Shown: positions 16,182-24,576 of the stretch, piece after piece
Layout: every line of letters begins with the position of its first letter
Position numbering within the stretch: the first letter of the stretch is position 1
NCBI RefSeq assembly: GCF_000173975.1
Contig: NZ_ACEP01000143.1
Location: forward strand, 1-47,540
DNA length: 47,540 nt
Direction: 5' to 3'
From: Anaerobutyricum hallii DSM 3353
Lineage (GTDB): Bacteria; Bacillota; Clostridia; Lachnospirales; Lachnospiraceae
Translations under genes and position numbers: made by a program
The notes under the pieces: model-generated
Database searches by the model: none
What the model was told of the DNA's origin: nothing
What the model saw: the letters and a program-made list of their open reading frames with translations, nothing else

Positions 16182-17330
16182 TTATGGAAAAATCACTTCA
16201 AAAGTTGTGCCGGAGTTCGCATTATTTTTAACTAAAATGCTGCCGTTATGCACCCTTACAATCTCACGGACAAGTGCAAGACCGAGTCCCACGCCGCCAA
16301 GTTCCCGGCTTCTGGATTTATCCAGACGGAAAAAAGGTTCAAATATCCGTTCTTTAAGTTCTTCGGGGATACCGTTTCCAGTATCTTCAACTGTAAGATG
16401 AAGCTGACTGTTTTGCTGTGTGGCGTTTACTGTGACTGTTCCACCGGAAAAGTTATATTTTATGGCATTTTCGACAAGATTATATACAAGTCGATAGATG
16501 AGAATATCACTTCCCATTAAGAGTACATTGTCGCATTTTTCGATAAGGTTGATTCCTTTTTCCTGTGCAAGAGGTTCTAAATCAGCAAGAACCTCTTCAA
16601 CAAGAGCAGATATTGCGATTTCTTCATCTCGTGCTATTGTTTGAAGCTCGCTCATATCAAGAAGCGTTCTTACCATTTTGCTGAGCCGTTCTGTTTGTTC
16701 GGTAATCATGCTTATAGTTTGTTGTGCAGATGTATCATTATTCGGATGCTTTGAGGAATTGTACAAATCTATCTGAAGCTGCATCACAGCAAGCGGTGTA
16801 CGAAGCTCATGGGCAGCATTAGCGGTAAATTGCCTTTGCAGCTTAAATGCTTCTGACAGTCGTTCAAGCATTTTATTGTATGAAACACTAAGCTGGTTCA
16901 GTTCAGAGAATTTATTTTCTTCTATTCGGGAATCCGACAGGTTTTGTGCCTGCACTTCTTCAATTTTCTTTGAGAAATCACATAGTGGTTTTAGTGCATG
17001 GCCACTTATAAAAAATGTAATCACACCTCCAAGAAGAGATAACAGTGTTGAAAATAGCAGACTGCTTTTTTTGTAGTCAGCTTTATTATTATATACCTGA
17101 ATGGAAAAATTCTTTGCAAAATTGTTCCACTCTTCATCTGGAATACTGATATAGATTTCATCTGGATTCTTCTCATTATTATCTTCGCTTTTAGCATCTA
17201 CAGTATTTTGCAGAGAATCGATATAGTAGACTCCGTTTTTGTAGATAAATATAGTAAGGCTTCCGCATATCATTGCGATTAGTAAAGTAGTTATAATAGT
17301 GAGTCTCCACTGAAGCGACATTTTTTTCAT
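16182..17330 (-). CDS. Sensor histidine kinase, two-component system
   Basis: 382-residue membrane sensor kinase. TM1 is about 9-30, an extracytoplasmic segment rich in Asn/Asp/Lys runs 31-88, and TM2 is about 89-112. A HAMP-like linker follows, then HisKA with phospho-acceptor His174 in AANAAHELRTPLAVMQ. The HATPase domain is complete: N box YNLVENAIKYN, G1 DTGNGIPEE, G2 GGVGLGLALV. The gene overlaps the upstream regulator by 4 nt (ATGA), so the two are translationally coupled. The ligand is unknown; the divergent redox cluster at 18157 suggests an envelope redox or metal signal. It converges with spoVAC with 34 nt between the stops. Confidence 0.94.
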   Translation of the reverse strand: MKKMSLQWRLTIITTLLIAMICGSLTIFIYKNGVYYIDSLQNTVDAKSEDNNEKNPDEIYISIPDEEWNNFAKNFSIQVYNNKADYKKSSLLFSTLLSLLGGVITFFISGHALKPLCDFSKKIEEVQAQNLSDSRIEENKFSELNQLSVSYNKMLERLSEAFKLQRQFTANAAHELRTPLAVMQLQIDLYNSSKHPNNDTSAQQTISMITEQTERLSKMVRTLLDMSELQTIARDEEIAISALVEEVLADLEPLAQEKGINLIEKCDNVLLMGSDILIYRLVYNLVENAIKYNFSGGTVTVNATQQNSQLHLTVEDTGNGIPEELKERIFEPFFRLDKSRSRELGGVGLGLALVREIVRVHNGSILVKNNANSGTTFEVIFP

Positions 17331-18004
17331 GACACACCCTCCACAAGCTTATAACCTTCGCCAATCTTGTTTACGATGGGATCATAACCGAGCACTGATT
17401 TAAATTTTTTCCTGAGAGATGACATGTGTACCCGGATAGAGCCGCTAAAACTGTCTATGGAAGCATCCCAAACATGTTCAATCAGTTCTTCCTGACTTAC
17501 AGGCCTGCCTTGATTAAGAAGTAAATATTCTAAAATACCATTTTCCTTTCTGGTTAAAGGTACGAGTATTCCTTTGGCATATGCTTCCCGCTTTTTCGTA
17601 TCAAACTTTATGTCTTTGCAATGCAAGCATATATCTTTTTGTACAAATTTACGTCTTGTAAGACTTCGGATACGGGCTTCTAGTTCTTGTATATGAAAAG
17701 GTTTTTCCATGTAATCATTAGCTCCGGCATCTAATCCTTCCACCTTATCTATAATCTGACTTCGTGCGGATAAGATAAGAACCTTCGTTTCTTCGTTTTC
17801 TTTTCTTAGTTCTCTTAGAATATCCATTCCGTCCATGCCGGGAAGATTAAGATCAAGCACAATTAGATCATAGTCTTCCGTCAAAATATAATCAAGAGCC
17901 TCATATCCATCATAACAGGTATCTACTTCATAGCCTGATTCGTACAAGCTTTTTGAAATGGTATCACATAATTCTTTTTCATCTTCAACAATTAATAATC
18001 TCAA
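17327..18004 (-). CDS. Response regulator, OmpR/PhoB family
   Basis: 225-residue regulator: receiver domain 1-120 with acidic pair Glu7/Asp8, phospho-acceptor Asp51 (LIVLDLNLPGMDG) and Lys in MEKPF, then a winged-helix DNA-binding domain (about 125-222) ending IVNKIGEGYKLV. It pairs with the following kinase gene. It is divergent from the CD1871A-like/ferredoxin/lipoprotein cluster, with a 152-nt intergenic region holding an inverted repeat at 18096, so that cluster is the most likely target. Alternative targets cannot be excluded. Confidence 0.95.
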   Translation of the reverse strand: MRLLIVEDEKELCDTISKSLYESGYEVDTCYDGYEALDYILTEDYDLIVLDLNLPGMDGMDILRELRKENEETKVLILSARSQIIDKVEGLDAGANDYMEKPFHIQELEARIRSLTRRKFVQKDICLHCKDIKFDTKKREAYAKGILVPLTRKENGILEYLLLNQGRPVSQEELIEHVWDASIDSFSGSIRVHMSSLRKKFKSVLGYDPIVNKIGEGYKLVEGVS

Positions 18005-18095
18005 AATAATCTCTCCATTCGCTTAACAGAAATTTTACACCACTTATTGTATAATACGAGAGTCACAAGGTCAACAAAGACAATAATAACAGTAT

Positions 18096-18127
18096 ACTTA
18101 AAAGTTTGTATAGAAACAATTTTAAGT
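18096..18127. promoter_or_regulatory. Dyad in the divergent intergenic region, possible operator
   Basis: ACTTAAAA, 16 nt, then TTTTAAGT, with an inner GTTTG...GAAAC pairing. OmpR-type regulators often bind direct rather than inverted repeats, so operator function is a guess. It lies about 30 nt before the TTG start of the downstream peptide. Confidence 0.3.
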
Positions 18128-18156
18128 ATCTAATGAGTAAGGGGGTAATAAATATT

Positions 18157-18297
18157 TTGAAATGCAGGAAAATATCACAGTTTATTTTACTCATCGCCGG
18201 TGTGAGTATGATGAGCTATGGCGCTGTTAGAGGCGAAGCTGCCGTTGTGCTTGGTAAAGCAATAAAATTATGTTTGGAGTGTGTAGGAATTGGATAA
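18157..18297 (+). CDS. CD1871A family CXXC-motif peptide
   Basis: A 46-residue protein starting at TTG, with AAGGGGGT 10-17 nt upstream. Sequence: a short basic N-terminus, one membrane helix (QFILLIAGVSMMSYGAVRGE), and a C-terminal CLECVGIG holding the CxxC motif. This matches the small clostridial CD1871A-like family, which I recall as encoded beside membrane ferredoxin and thioredoxin-like lipoprotein genes. Its stop overlaps the next gene's TTG start by 8 nt, so it is translationally coupled. A role in passing reducing equivalents across the membrane is inferred from the CxxC and neighbours. Confidence 0.82.
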   Translation: MKCRKISQFILLIAGVSMMSYGAVRGEAAVVLGKAIKLCLECVGIG

Positions 18298-19162
18298 AAA
18301 AACAAGTTTAATATCAAAAAAAATAGCCAGCCTGCGTGGCGGGATACAGGCGGCTGCCACATTGCTTACCAATATACATCTTCCTAATTTGTTTAAGGGA
18401 AAAATATATCAGGGAAATGCAAAAACAGTATGTGTGCCGGGATTGAATTGTTATTCCTGCCCTGCAGCGACAGGAGCCTGTCCGATCGGAGCTTTTCAGG
18501 CAGTAGTTGGTTCATCGCAGTTTAAATTTACATATTATATAACCGGATTTTTTATTTTACTTGGTGTAATGTTAGGAAGATTTATATGTGGCTTTTTGTG
18601 TCCGTTTGGATGGTTTCAGGATTTACTTCATAAAATCCCGGGGAAAAAGTTTTCCACAGAAAAATTAAGATTATTAAGGTATCTTAAATATATGATTCTT
18701 TTCGTTTTTGTTATATTTCTTCCAATATTTATAACAAATTCGATTGGAATGGGAGATCCGTTCTTCTGTAAATATATTTGTCCTCAGGGAGTTTTGGAAG
18801 GGGCAATACCGTTATCACTTGGCAATACGGCTATTCGGTCGGCACTTGGTAAGCTGTTTTCTTTTAAACTTATCATTTTAATTATGGTAATTCTTTTAAG
18901 TATCCTGTTTTACAGACCATTTTGCAAATGGATCTGTCCACTTGGAGCGATTTATTCACTATTTAATAAGATTTCATTTCTCAGCATAAAGGTTGAAGAT
19001 GATAAATGCGTTGGATGTCATCAGTGCACAAAAGTATGTAAAATGGATGTTGATGTTATAAAGAGTCCAAATCATCCGGAATGTATACGATGCGGTGCCT
19101 GTATGAAAGCTTGTCCAAAAGATGCAATCCACTATCAGTTTATAAAATTTAATGACAAATAA
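18290..19162 (+). CDS. Membrane-bound 4Fe-4S ferredoxin (NapH/YccM-like)
   Basis: 290-residue polytopic membrane protein with a C-terminal two-cluster ferredoxin. Early CVPGLNCYSCPAATGACPIG and the repeated FICGFLCPFGW and FCKWICPLGAI motifs are the CxxxCP signatures of the NapH/NosR/CcoG-like group. Helices are near 75-100, 130-150 and 190-210. The ferredoxin part has DDKCVGCHQCTKVC and CIRCGACMKACPKD (about 238-277), binding two 4Fe-4S clusters. TTG start, overlapping the CXXC peptide gene. It ends 16 nt before the lipoprotein ATG. It probably moves cytosolic electrons to an extracytoplasmic thiol partner; the partner assignment is inferred from context. Confidence 0.9.
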   Translation: MDKKTSLISKKIASLRGGIQAAATLLTNIHLPNLFKGKIYQGNAKTVCVPGLNCYSCPAATGACPIGAFQAVVGSSQFKFTYYITGFFILLGVMLGRFICGFLCPFGWFQDLLHKIPGKKFSTEKLRLLRYLKYMILFVFVIFLPIFITNSIGMGDPFFCKYICPQGVLEGAIPLSLGNTAIRSALGKLFSFKLIILIMVILLSILFYRPFCKWICPLGAIYSLFNKISFLSIKVEDDKCVGCHQCTKVCKMDVDVIKSPNHPECIRCGACMKACPKDAIHYQFIKFNDK

Positions 19163-19178
19163 AAGGAGGTTTTTTATT

Positions 19179-20072
19179 ATGAAAACAAGAAGAACTATTA
19201 TCATGATTCTTACACTTTGCGTAGCGTTATCATTTACTGCATGTACAGGAAAGGGAGATGTTGGAAAAGCAGACTCTTCATCTGTATCAGAGGGAACGGA
19301 AAAGACAGAAGATTTGCAGGCGAAACTGGATGATTTATACCAGCAGGAAAATGAGATTTTTGAAAAACATAAAGATGTCTGGGAAAAAGTATTTAGTAAG
19401 ATGTCCAAAGCAGATGCCGGCTCGGATAATTATGCCGAATACCTTGCTTCCACAGTGGAATCAAACAAAAACTCTTTTACGGATGATGAATTAAAAACAT
19501 TAAAAGAAGATATTGAGACAATCCGTGGAATTGAAGAGCAGATAACAGAAGTCGACAACAAATTAGATACATCAGGTGCTTCTGATTCCAAAGATGATGA
19601 TACCATTGCTTTTAATAATGTTTCAGGAAAAGATTTTGATGGAAATGACGTTGAGGAAAATCTTTTTTCTAAAAATGCAGTAACGGTTATGAATTTCTGG
19701 TTTACAGGCTGCAAGCCTTGCGTTGCCGAATTATCAAAGCTTAATGAATTAAATGATGCGATAAAGTCGATGGGAGGAGAAGTTGTAGGGGTTAATACCG
19801 ATACATTCGATGGAAAAGAAGCTACAATTAAGGAAGCAAAGAAAATACTTGAAAGTCAGGGAGCAAAATACCGAAATTTCGCATTGGATGCTAATTCAGA
19901 TGCAGGAAAATATGCCTCTGAGATCATGGCATTTCCGACAACAATTCTTGTAGACAGAAAAGGTAATATTGTAGGAGAGCCAATGGTTGGCGGAATTGAT
20001 AATCAGGAGAATTATGATACGCTTATGAAGCGGATTAAGTCCGTAATAGAGGCGGATAGTGCAAATAAATAA
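19179..20072 (+). CDS. TlpA-like thioredoxin-domain lipoprotein
   Basis: 297-residue secreted lipoprotein. A signal peptide (MKTRRTIIMILTLCVALSFT) ends at lipobox-like FTAC with Cys22. Residues about 45-130 are charged and predicted coiled coil. A TlpA/AhpC-TSA thioredoxin fold follows, with FWFTGCKPCV (Cys178, Cys181) and a cis-Pro site AFPTTILVDRKG. Such proteins reduce or exchange disulfides on the outer face of the membrane. The ATG at 19179 has AAAGGAGG upstream. It is the last gene of the three-gene redox cluster after the CXXC peptide and membrane ferredoxin, which are its likely source of reductant. The coiled-coil insert before the catalytic domain is unusual. Confidence 0.9.
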   Translation: MKTRRTIIMILTLCVALSFTACTGKGDVGKADSSSVSEGTEKTEDLQAKLDDLYQQENEIFEKHKDVWEKVFSKMSKADAGSDNYAEYLASTVESNKNSFTDDELKTLKEDIETIRGIEEQITEVDNKLDTSGASDSKDDDTIAFNNVSGKDFDGNDVEENLFSKNAVTVMNFWFTGCKPCVAELSKLNELNDAIKSMGGEVVGVNTDTFDGKEATIKEAKKILESQGAKYRNFALDANSDAGKYASEIMAFPTTILVDRKGNIVGEPMVGGIDNQENYDTLMKRIKSVIEADSANK

Positions 20073-20202
20073 TTAAGTTATCCTATACTGTTTGTTTAAA
20101 AAAGAATAAAAATATTTTACAAAGTCATTCACAGTAATATATAATACAAAAGAAATGTAAAAGAGAAATCTAAAAAAGGTAATTGATTGGGAGTACAAAA
20201 TA

Positions 20203-21072
20203 ATGGAAGACAGAAATCAGTTAGATAGGATATTTTCTTATATCGACGAACAGAAGAATATGGGGAAGACGGTTGCCGAGGAAGATATAGAAGAGAAGAA
20301 TTATAAGGCACAGGAATTGTGGAAGGAGAAAGTCTGGAGGGGATATGCTGAGCTGAAGAAAGCTGGTTTTAAAGGAGGAGATAGCCTTTTTTTGATAGCG
20401 GCTTATTTTGCAGGTAAGCCAGATAAGACGATAACTCCACTTTTAAGAAGACTTCAGATGGTTATGAAAGAGAGAGAAGATTTAATTAGTGGAGGAATGC
20501 TGGCAGCTTCTTATTATGGTATGGAGGAACTTTCTATGCGTATTCCTGTTTTAGAAGAGGGAGTCAGGAATTTGTATGCAGACCAAAAAGATATAGAAGC
20601 TCTTACTGGAAGTATAATGATTGCAGATGGAGGACCTGCCGAAGTTGCCAAGGCGATACAGTGGTATATGTTTTTCGTCAAGAATGGATTTGATGTGAAG
20701 AAACGCCAGATGGCAAGGGTGATTGGACTTTTGGCAGTAATTTCTTCTTCCCCTGTGATGGTCGGTAGAGAATTAATGAATAGAACCAATGAGAGTATAG
20801 GAAGATATGAGAATGAACAAAAAGATAAAAACTATATGCAAGATACTTTTTGTGAACAAGTATGTACTTATATCAAGCAATTACAGAGAAAAGAGCAGGA
20901 AAAAGCAAAAAAACTTGGAAAGACAAGTTATAGGATGCTTACTGGGGAGAAGAATGTTACAGTAGTAGATTATACACAAGAGGAAGAAGTGAGCTTGAAT
21001 GGAAGCAATATGCTTGTAGGTATGGAACAGGAAGTAGGATTAATTCTTTCAGCAATACATATGGGAGTATAG
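20203..21072 (+). CDS. Uncharacterised protein, DUF4003-like at best
   Basis: 289-residue soluble protein that I do not firmly recognise. It is helical and rich in Lys/Glu, starting MEDRNQLDRIFSYIDEQKNM. A central part has small-residue-rich segments (SGGMLAASYYGME; IGLLAVISSSPVM). No metal-binding, nucleotide-binding or membrane motif stands out. The style vaguely recalls the DUF4003 group of Firmicute proteins, but this is a guess. The start has a GGGAG site about 12 nt upstream. It ends 25 nt before truA and is probably cotranscribed with it. It sits inside the segment that separates spoVAC from spoVAD. No function is proposed. Confidence 0.8.
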   Translation: MEDRNQLDRIFSYIDEQKNMGKTVAEEDIEEKNYKAQELWKEKVWRGYAELKKAGFKGGDSLFLIAAYFAGKPDKTITPLLRRLQMVMKEREDLISGGMLAASYYGMEELSMRIPVLEEGVRNLYADQKDIEALTGSIMIADGGPAEVAKAIQWYMFFVKNGFDVKKRQMARVIGLLAVISSSPVMVGRELMNRTNESIGRYENEQKDKNYMQDTFCEQVCTYIKQLQRKEQEKAKKLGKTSYRMLTGEKNVTVVDYTQEEEVSLNGSNMLVGMEQEVGLILSAIHMGV

Positions 21073-21097
21073 TGCTAAGAGAAAGAGAGAATATACA

Positions 21098-21859
21098 ATG
21101 AAGAAAAATTATAAAATGACGATTTGTTATGATGGAAGCCGATATTATGGGTGGGAGCATCAGCCAGACAGAGATACGATACAGGGAAAGCTTGAGAATG
21201 TTCTTACAAGAATGTGTGGAGAGTTTATTGATGTTCTTGGTGCAGGCAGGACAGATGCCGGGGTACATGCCAGAGGGATGGTTGCAAATGCAGTTTTTGA
21301 TGCTACAGATAAAGAAAGAGGCGGGAGAGAGAGGACTCCTGATGAGATTCGGGATTATATGAATCGATATCTTCCTGATGACATTGCAGTAAAAGAAGTG
21401 AGAGAAGCTTCTGAACGTTTTCATGCCAGATATAAAGCTGTAGGGAAACTGTATCGTTATACCTGTTATGATGGACCAGTTAAGCCTGTATTTCAGAGAA
21501 AATATGTGGCTGTATTAGAAAAACGTCCAGATGTGGAAAAAATGCAGCAGGCAGCCGCATATCTGGAAGGCAAGCATGATTATAAAAGTTTTTGTGGAAA
21601 TCCTCGTATGAAAAAGTCTACAGTACGTGTTGTAGACAAGATTGAAATTACGAGAAAGGGAAGTTTTATTTATTTTGATTTCCATGGAACAGGATTCCTT
21701 CAGAATATGGTGCGAATACTTGTGGGAACACTTCTGGAAGTTGGTAAAGGGAAGATAAAACCAGAACAGATCCCAGAAATTCTTGAAGCAAAGAACCGCC
21801 AGATGGCAGGACCAACAGCACCGGCACAGGGGTTGTGTCTTATTAAAGTGGATTATTGA
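21098..21859 (+). CDS. truA: tRNA pseudouridine(38-40) synthase TruA
   Basis: 253-residue TruA, which isomerises uridines 38-40 in the anticodon stem-loop of many tRNAs. Catalytic Asp53 lies in GAGRTDAGVHARG. The KLYRYTCYDG and FHGTGFLQNMVRILVGTLLEVG motifs are typical. It is slightly shorter than many bacterial TruA proteins but complete. It lies 25 nt behind the uncharacterised gene. Hairpin element F starts about 35 nt after the stop. Confidence 0.97.
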   Translation: MKKNYKMTICYDGSRYYGWEHQPDRDTIQGKLENVLTRMCGEFIDVLGAGRTDAGVHARGMVANAVFDATDKERGGRERTPDEIRDYMNRYLPDDIAVKEVREASERFHARYKAVGKLYRYTCYDGPVKPVFQRKYVAVLEKRPDVEKMQQAAAYLEGKHDYKSFCGNPRMKKSTVRVVDKIEITRKGSFIYFDFHGTGFLQNMVRILVGTLLEVGKGKIKPEQIPEILEAKNRQMAGPTAPAQGLCLIKVDY

Positions 21860-21889
21860 TTTCGGGGATTAGACAAATAGGTGTTGGCT

Positions 21890-22032
21890 AAATAGACGAA
21901 TACTGGAAGGAAAATAATCCCTATCTGTGACTTTAGTCGCGGCGCGTTGAATGTTCGCTTATGCGCTCGCATTCAACGCTTGCTCCGAGGCCACAGATAG
22001 GGATTATTTTCCTTCCAGTATTCTGTTTTTCA
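21890..22032 (+). repeat. Intergenic hairpin element F
   Basis: The cleanest full-length copy. Private arms AATACTGGAAGGAAAATAAT (from 21899) and their exact complement ending at 22022 give 31 bp with no mismatch including the core CCCTATCTGTG. The apical stem is GCGTTGAATG/CATTCAACGC around TTCGCTTATGCGCTCG. Element C has GGTTTGAATG/CATTCAAACC at the same place, so the apical stem covaries. ACG is unpaired at the 5' base (AG-ACG-AATACTGG against CAG-AATACTGG). CTGTTTTTC follows the right arm, so it could act as a terminator for truA. Confidence 0.92.
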
Positions 22033-22108
22033 GCAATATTTAATGAGTCAAATTTAGAAATCTAGAAAGTTTCGCTCTTTAATAAGTCTGGGATGAATTA
22101 AATCAGAA

Positions 22109-22139
22109 TACATAAATTCTTCTGATTTAGAAAATACTA
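22109..22139 (+). promoter_or_regulatory. Candidate forespore promoter of spoVAD, with overlapping dyad
   Basis: TACATA, 18 nt, then AATACTA resembles the sigma-G consensus (ATACTA in the -10). A perfect 10-bp dyad TAAATCAGAA/TTCTGATTTA (22099-22129) overlaps the -35 region. It ends 46 nt before the start codon. Motif evidence only. Confidence 0.4.
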
Positions 22140-22185
22140 TCTTTCAGTAAGATGATGAATCAAAGTGAAAGAAAGGTGGTATTTT

Positions 22186-23202
22186 ATGAAGCAAATGCAG
22201 GGAAAGCAGAGTATTTTATTTCAAAATCCAGTAAAGATACTAAGCCATGCCTGTGTGGGTGGTAAAAAAGAGGGTGAGGGACCGATAGGGAAACATCTGG
22301 ATTTGATTGTAGAAGACCCGATGTTTGGTAAAGAAAACTGGGAAGAGAGTGAAAGTTGTTTTTTGAAAACTGCTGGAGAGATTGCGCTGCGAAAGGGAAA
22401 AAAGAAGAAGAAAGATGTGAGAATGGCTTTTTGTGGTGATTTGTTAGGGCAGCTTATTGCTTCTTCTTTTGGAATTGCAGAACTTGAAATTCCTTATTAC
22501 GGTGTATATGGAGCCTGTTCTAGTATAGGGGCTGCTTTGTCTATAGGGGCGATGGCAGTGAATGGAGGGTTTGCGGATTTGGTGTTATCAGGGTGTTCGA
22601 GTCATTTTGCGAGTGCAGAAAAGGAGTTTCGTTTTCCTCTTGGCTATGGAAGTCAGCGTCCATACAGTGCGACGTGGACGGTAACTGGAGCGGGAGCCTT
22701 TTTATTAAATGAGGATAAAGGCGATGTGCAGATTCGGGGAATTACAACGGGGAAAATAAAGGATTATGGTGTGCAGGACCCGTTTAACATGGGAGCGTGT
22801 ATGGCTCCGGCGGCCGCCGATACGATTTATCAAAGTTTTATAGATTTTGAGATGGAATCAGTAGATTTTGATAGAATTATTACTGGAGATTTGGGAGCAG
22901 TGGGGCAGAAGTTACTTTTTGAATTGCTTGACGAGAATCATAAAGATATTAAGAAAAATCATATGGATTGCGGAATGCAGATATTTGATGAAGAAAGTCA
23001 GGATACCCATGCAGGAGGAAGTGGATGTGCCTGTTCTGCATTAATGCTTTCAGCAGTGATATTGCCGAAACTTGCCAGTGGAGAATGGAAAAGAGTGTTG
23101 TTTGTACCGACAGGGGCATTATTATCGCAAGTGTCAGCAAATGAGGGAAGAACGATTCCGGCAATTGCACATGCAGTCTGGTTAGAATCCGGAAAGGAGT
23201 AG
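22186..23202 (+). CDS. spoVAD: Stage V sporulation protein AD
   Basis: 338-residue SpoVAD, the soluble thiolase-fold component of the SpoVA channel that binds dipicolinic acid. Fold landmarks: GVYGACSSIGAALSIGAMAV with the Cys region, the PLGYGSQRPYSATWTVTGAGAFLL segment, and the C-terminal GGSGCACSALMLSAVILP. Length equals the B. subtilis protein. The ATG at 22186 follows AAAGGTGG with good spacing; a GTG at 22165 overlaps the RBS region and would add foreign residues. spoVAE starts 9 nt downstream, so they form one operon. The gene is detached from spoVAC. Confidence 0.97.
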   Translation: MKQMQGKQSILFQNPVKILSHACVGGKKEGEGPIGKHLDLIVEDPMFGKENWEESESCFLKTAGEIALRKGKKKKKDVRMAFCGDLLGQLIASSFGIAELEIPYYGVYGACSSIGAALSIGAMAVNGGFADLVLSGCSSHFASAEKEFRFPLGYGSQRPYSATWTVTGAGAFLLNEDKGDVQIRGITTGKIKDYGVQDPFNMGACMAPAAADTIYQSFIDFEMESVDFDRIITGDLGAVGQKLLFELLDENHKDIKKNHMDCGMQIFDEESQDTHAGGSGCACSALMLSAVILPKLASGEWKRVLFVPTGALLSQVSANEGRTIPAIAHAVWLESGKE

Positions 23203-23211
23203 GGGAAAAGG

Positions 23212-23568
23212 ATGATATATTTAAAAGCATTTGTTGTAGGAGGCCTCATTTGTACTTTAGTACAGATTTTTCTTGATAATACGAAGTTAATGCCCGGAAG
23301 AGTGATGGTGTTATTAGTAATAGCAGGAGTCATTCTTGGAGCTGCAGGATTATATGAACCTCTTATAAAATGGGCAGGCTGTGGTGCAAGTGTCCCGCTG
23401 TCTGGATTTGGATATAACCTGTCAAAAGGAGTGATAGAAGCAGTAAAGGAAGAAGGGGCAATCGGTTTATTTAAAGGCGGGTTAAAAGCTGCTGCTGCCG
23501 GAACAAGTTCTGCACTTATCTTTTCTTATATAGCCTCACTTATTTTCCAGCCAAAAATGAAAAGATAA
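23212..23568 (+). CDS. spoVAE: Stage V sporulation protein AE
   Basis: 118-residue SpoVAE (SpoVAEb type), a small membrane protein of the spore Ca-DPA channel. Hydrophobic segments lie near 4-20, 30-48 and 95-113. The motif LYEPLIKWAGCGASVPLSGFGYNLS mirrors the LYEPLAKWCGAG motif of SpoVAC, reflecting common ancestry. It follows spoVAD after 9 nt with AAAAGG before the ATG. It converges with the AraC-type regulator gene with 9 nt between the stops and no obvious terminator in that gap. Confidence 0.96.
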   Translation: MIYLKAFVVGGLICTLVQIFLDNTKLMPGRVMVLLVIAGVILGAAGLYEPLIKWAGCGASVPLSGFGYNLSKGVIEAVKEEGAIGLFKGGLKAAAAGTSSALIFSYIASLIFQPKMKR

Positions 23569-23577
23569 TGCTTTGCT

Positions 23578-24576
23578 TCATTTTAGCCGTTTTTTAAATT
23601 CTTGAATAGAGATTCCTTCTATTTTCTGAAATACTTTCTGAAGATAACTGCTCTCGTTAAAGCCTAGCATAAAGGCAACGTCAGAAGTGTTGTGTGTGGT
23701 AAAGATAAAGTTAATCTTGACCATTTGAATCTTGCGAAGACGGATATATTCCATTGTGCTGATGCCGAACTGGTCACGAAAAATACGACTTAAATATCCC
23801 TGGCTAATCATGCTGCCTTCTGTAATCTGGCCTAAAGAAATTTTTTCTTTGATATGCTGCTCGATAAAGAGGAAAACGCCCTCTAAAATACTATAACGCC
23901 GTATGCTTTTTTGTTGGTAGATATAATCCATTATTTTAAAAAGCCAAATTTTCATGATTTCGCCATTAACAAGCCAGGTATCAGGTAAAGGAAATAAATC
24001 CGTGATTTCGTTACGCTGATCCGCATACTCAAGAGAATCTAAAAGGCCATGTCCAATCTCGATAAAAGTCTTTTTTAAAGATTCAATACTTGCATTCTGG
24101 CTGGAGAAAATCTCATTAATGATAGAAGAAAGGCCAGCATAGGTTTCTGAAAAACTCTGAGAATTAGCTAATTCCAAAGCCTGAGAAAGCTGAGGGCAGA
24201 CACTTTTATAAGTAGAAGGAGAAAAATTCTCCAGATAGGTGCTTATATCAAGAAAAGATACTGGCTTGGAAAAGTATTTTTTGATATGTAATTCCATTGC
24301 TTCTTTGGCAAAATGAAAGTCGGAGTAGGCAGAGAGGATGCATATTTCTGTCTGAGGGGAGTCTTCTTTTATCTTTTTGCCAGCTTCAATGCCGGTCATG
24401 CCAGGCATAATGATATCCATAAAAATAAGATGTACAGGATAGAGGCGGCAGATGGCAATCGCTTCAGCGCCATTTGCTGCTTCCCCGATAATCTGAAAGT
24501 TTTTAAAGCGTGAAATCATGGCACGCAGTGCATTTCGCATTAATGTGTCATCGTCTACAATTAATACATTGTACAT
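23578..24576 (-). CDS. Response regulator with AraC-type DNA-binding domain
   Basis: 332-residue regulator. Receiver domain about 1-120 with Asp8/Asp9, phospho-acceptor Asp54 (IFMDIIMPGMTG) and Lys in YFSKPVS. The central linker (about 125-225) has no clear fold. The C-terminal AraC double helix-turn-helix (about 230-330) has SQGYLSRIFRDQFGISTMEYIRLRKI and SDVAFMLGFNESSYLQKVFQ. Its start overlaps the sensor's stop by 1 nt (TAATG). Together they resemble the sensor/regulator pairs next to glycerol or propanediol dehydratase genes, so the glycyl radical enzyme gene downstream of the sensor is the probable target. Confidence 0.94.
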   Translation of the reverse strand: MYNVLIVDDDTLMRNALRAMISRFKNFQIIGEAANGAEAIAICRLYPVHLIFMDIIMPGMTGIEAGKKIKEDSPQTEICILSAYSDFHFAKEAMELHIKKYFSKPVSFLDISTYLENFSPSTYKSVCPQLSQALELANSQSFSETYAGLSSIINEIFSSQNASIESLKKTFIEIGHGLLDSLEYADQRNEITDLFPLPDTWLVNGEIMKIWLFKIMDYIYQQKSIRRYSILEGVFLFIEQHIKEKISLGQITEGSMISQGYLSRIFRDQFGISTMEYIRLRKIQMVKINFIFTTHNTSDVAFMLGFNESSYLQKVFQKIEGISIQEFKKRLK

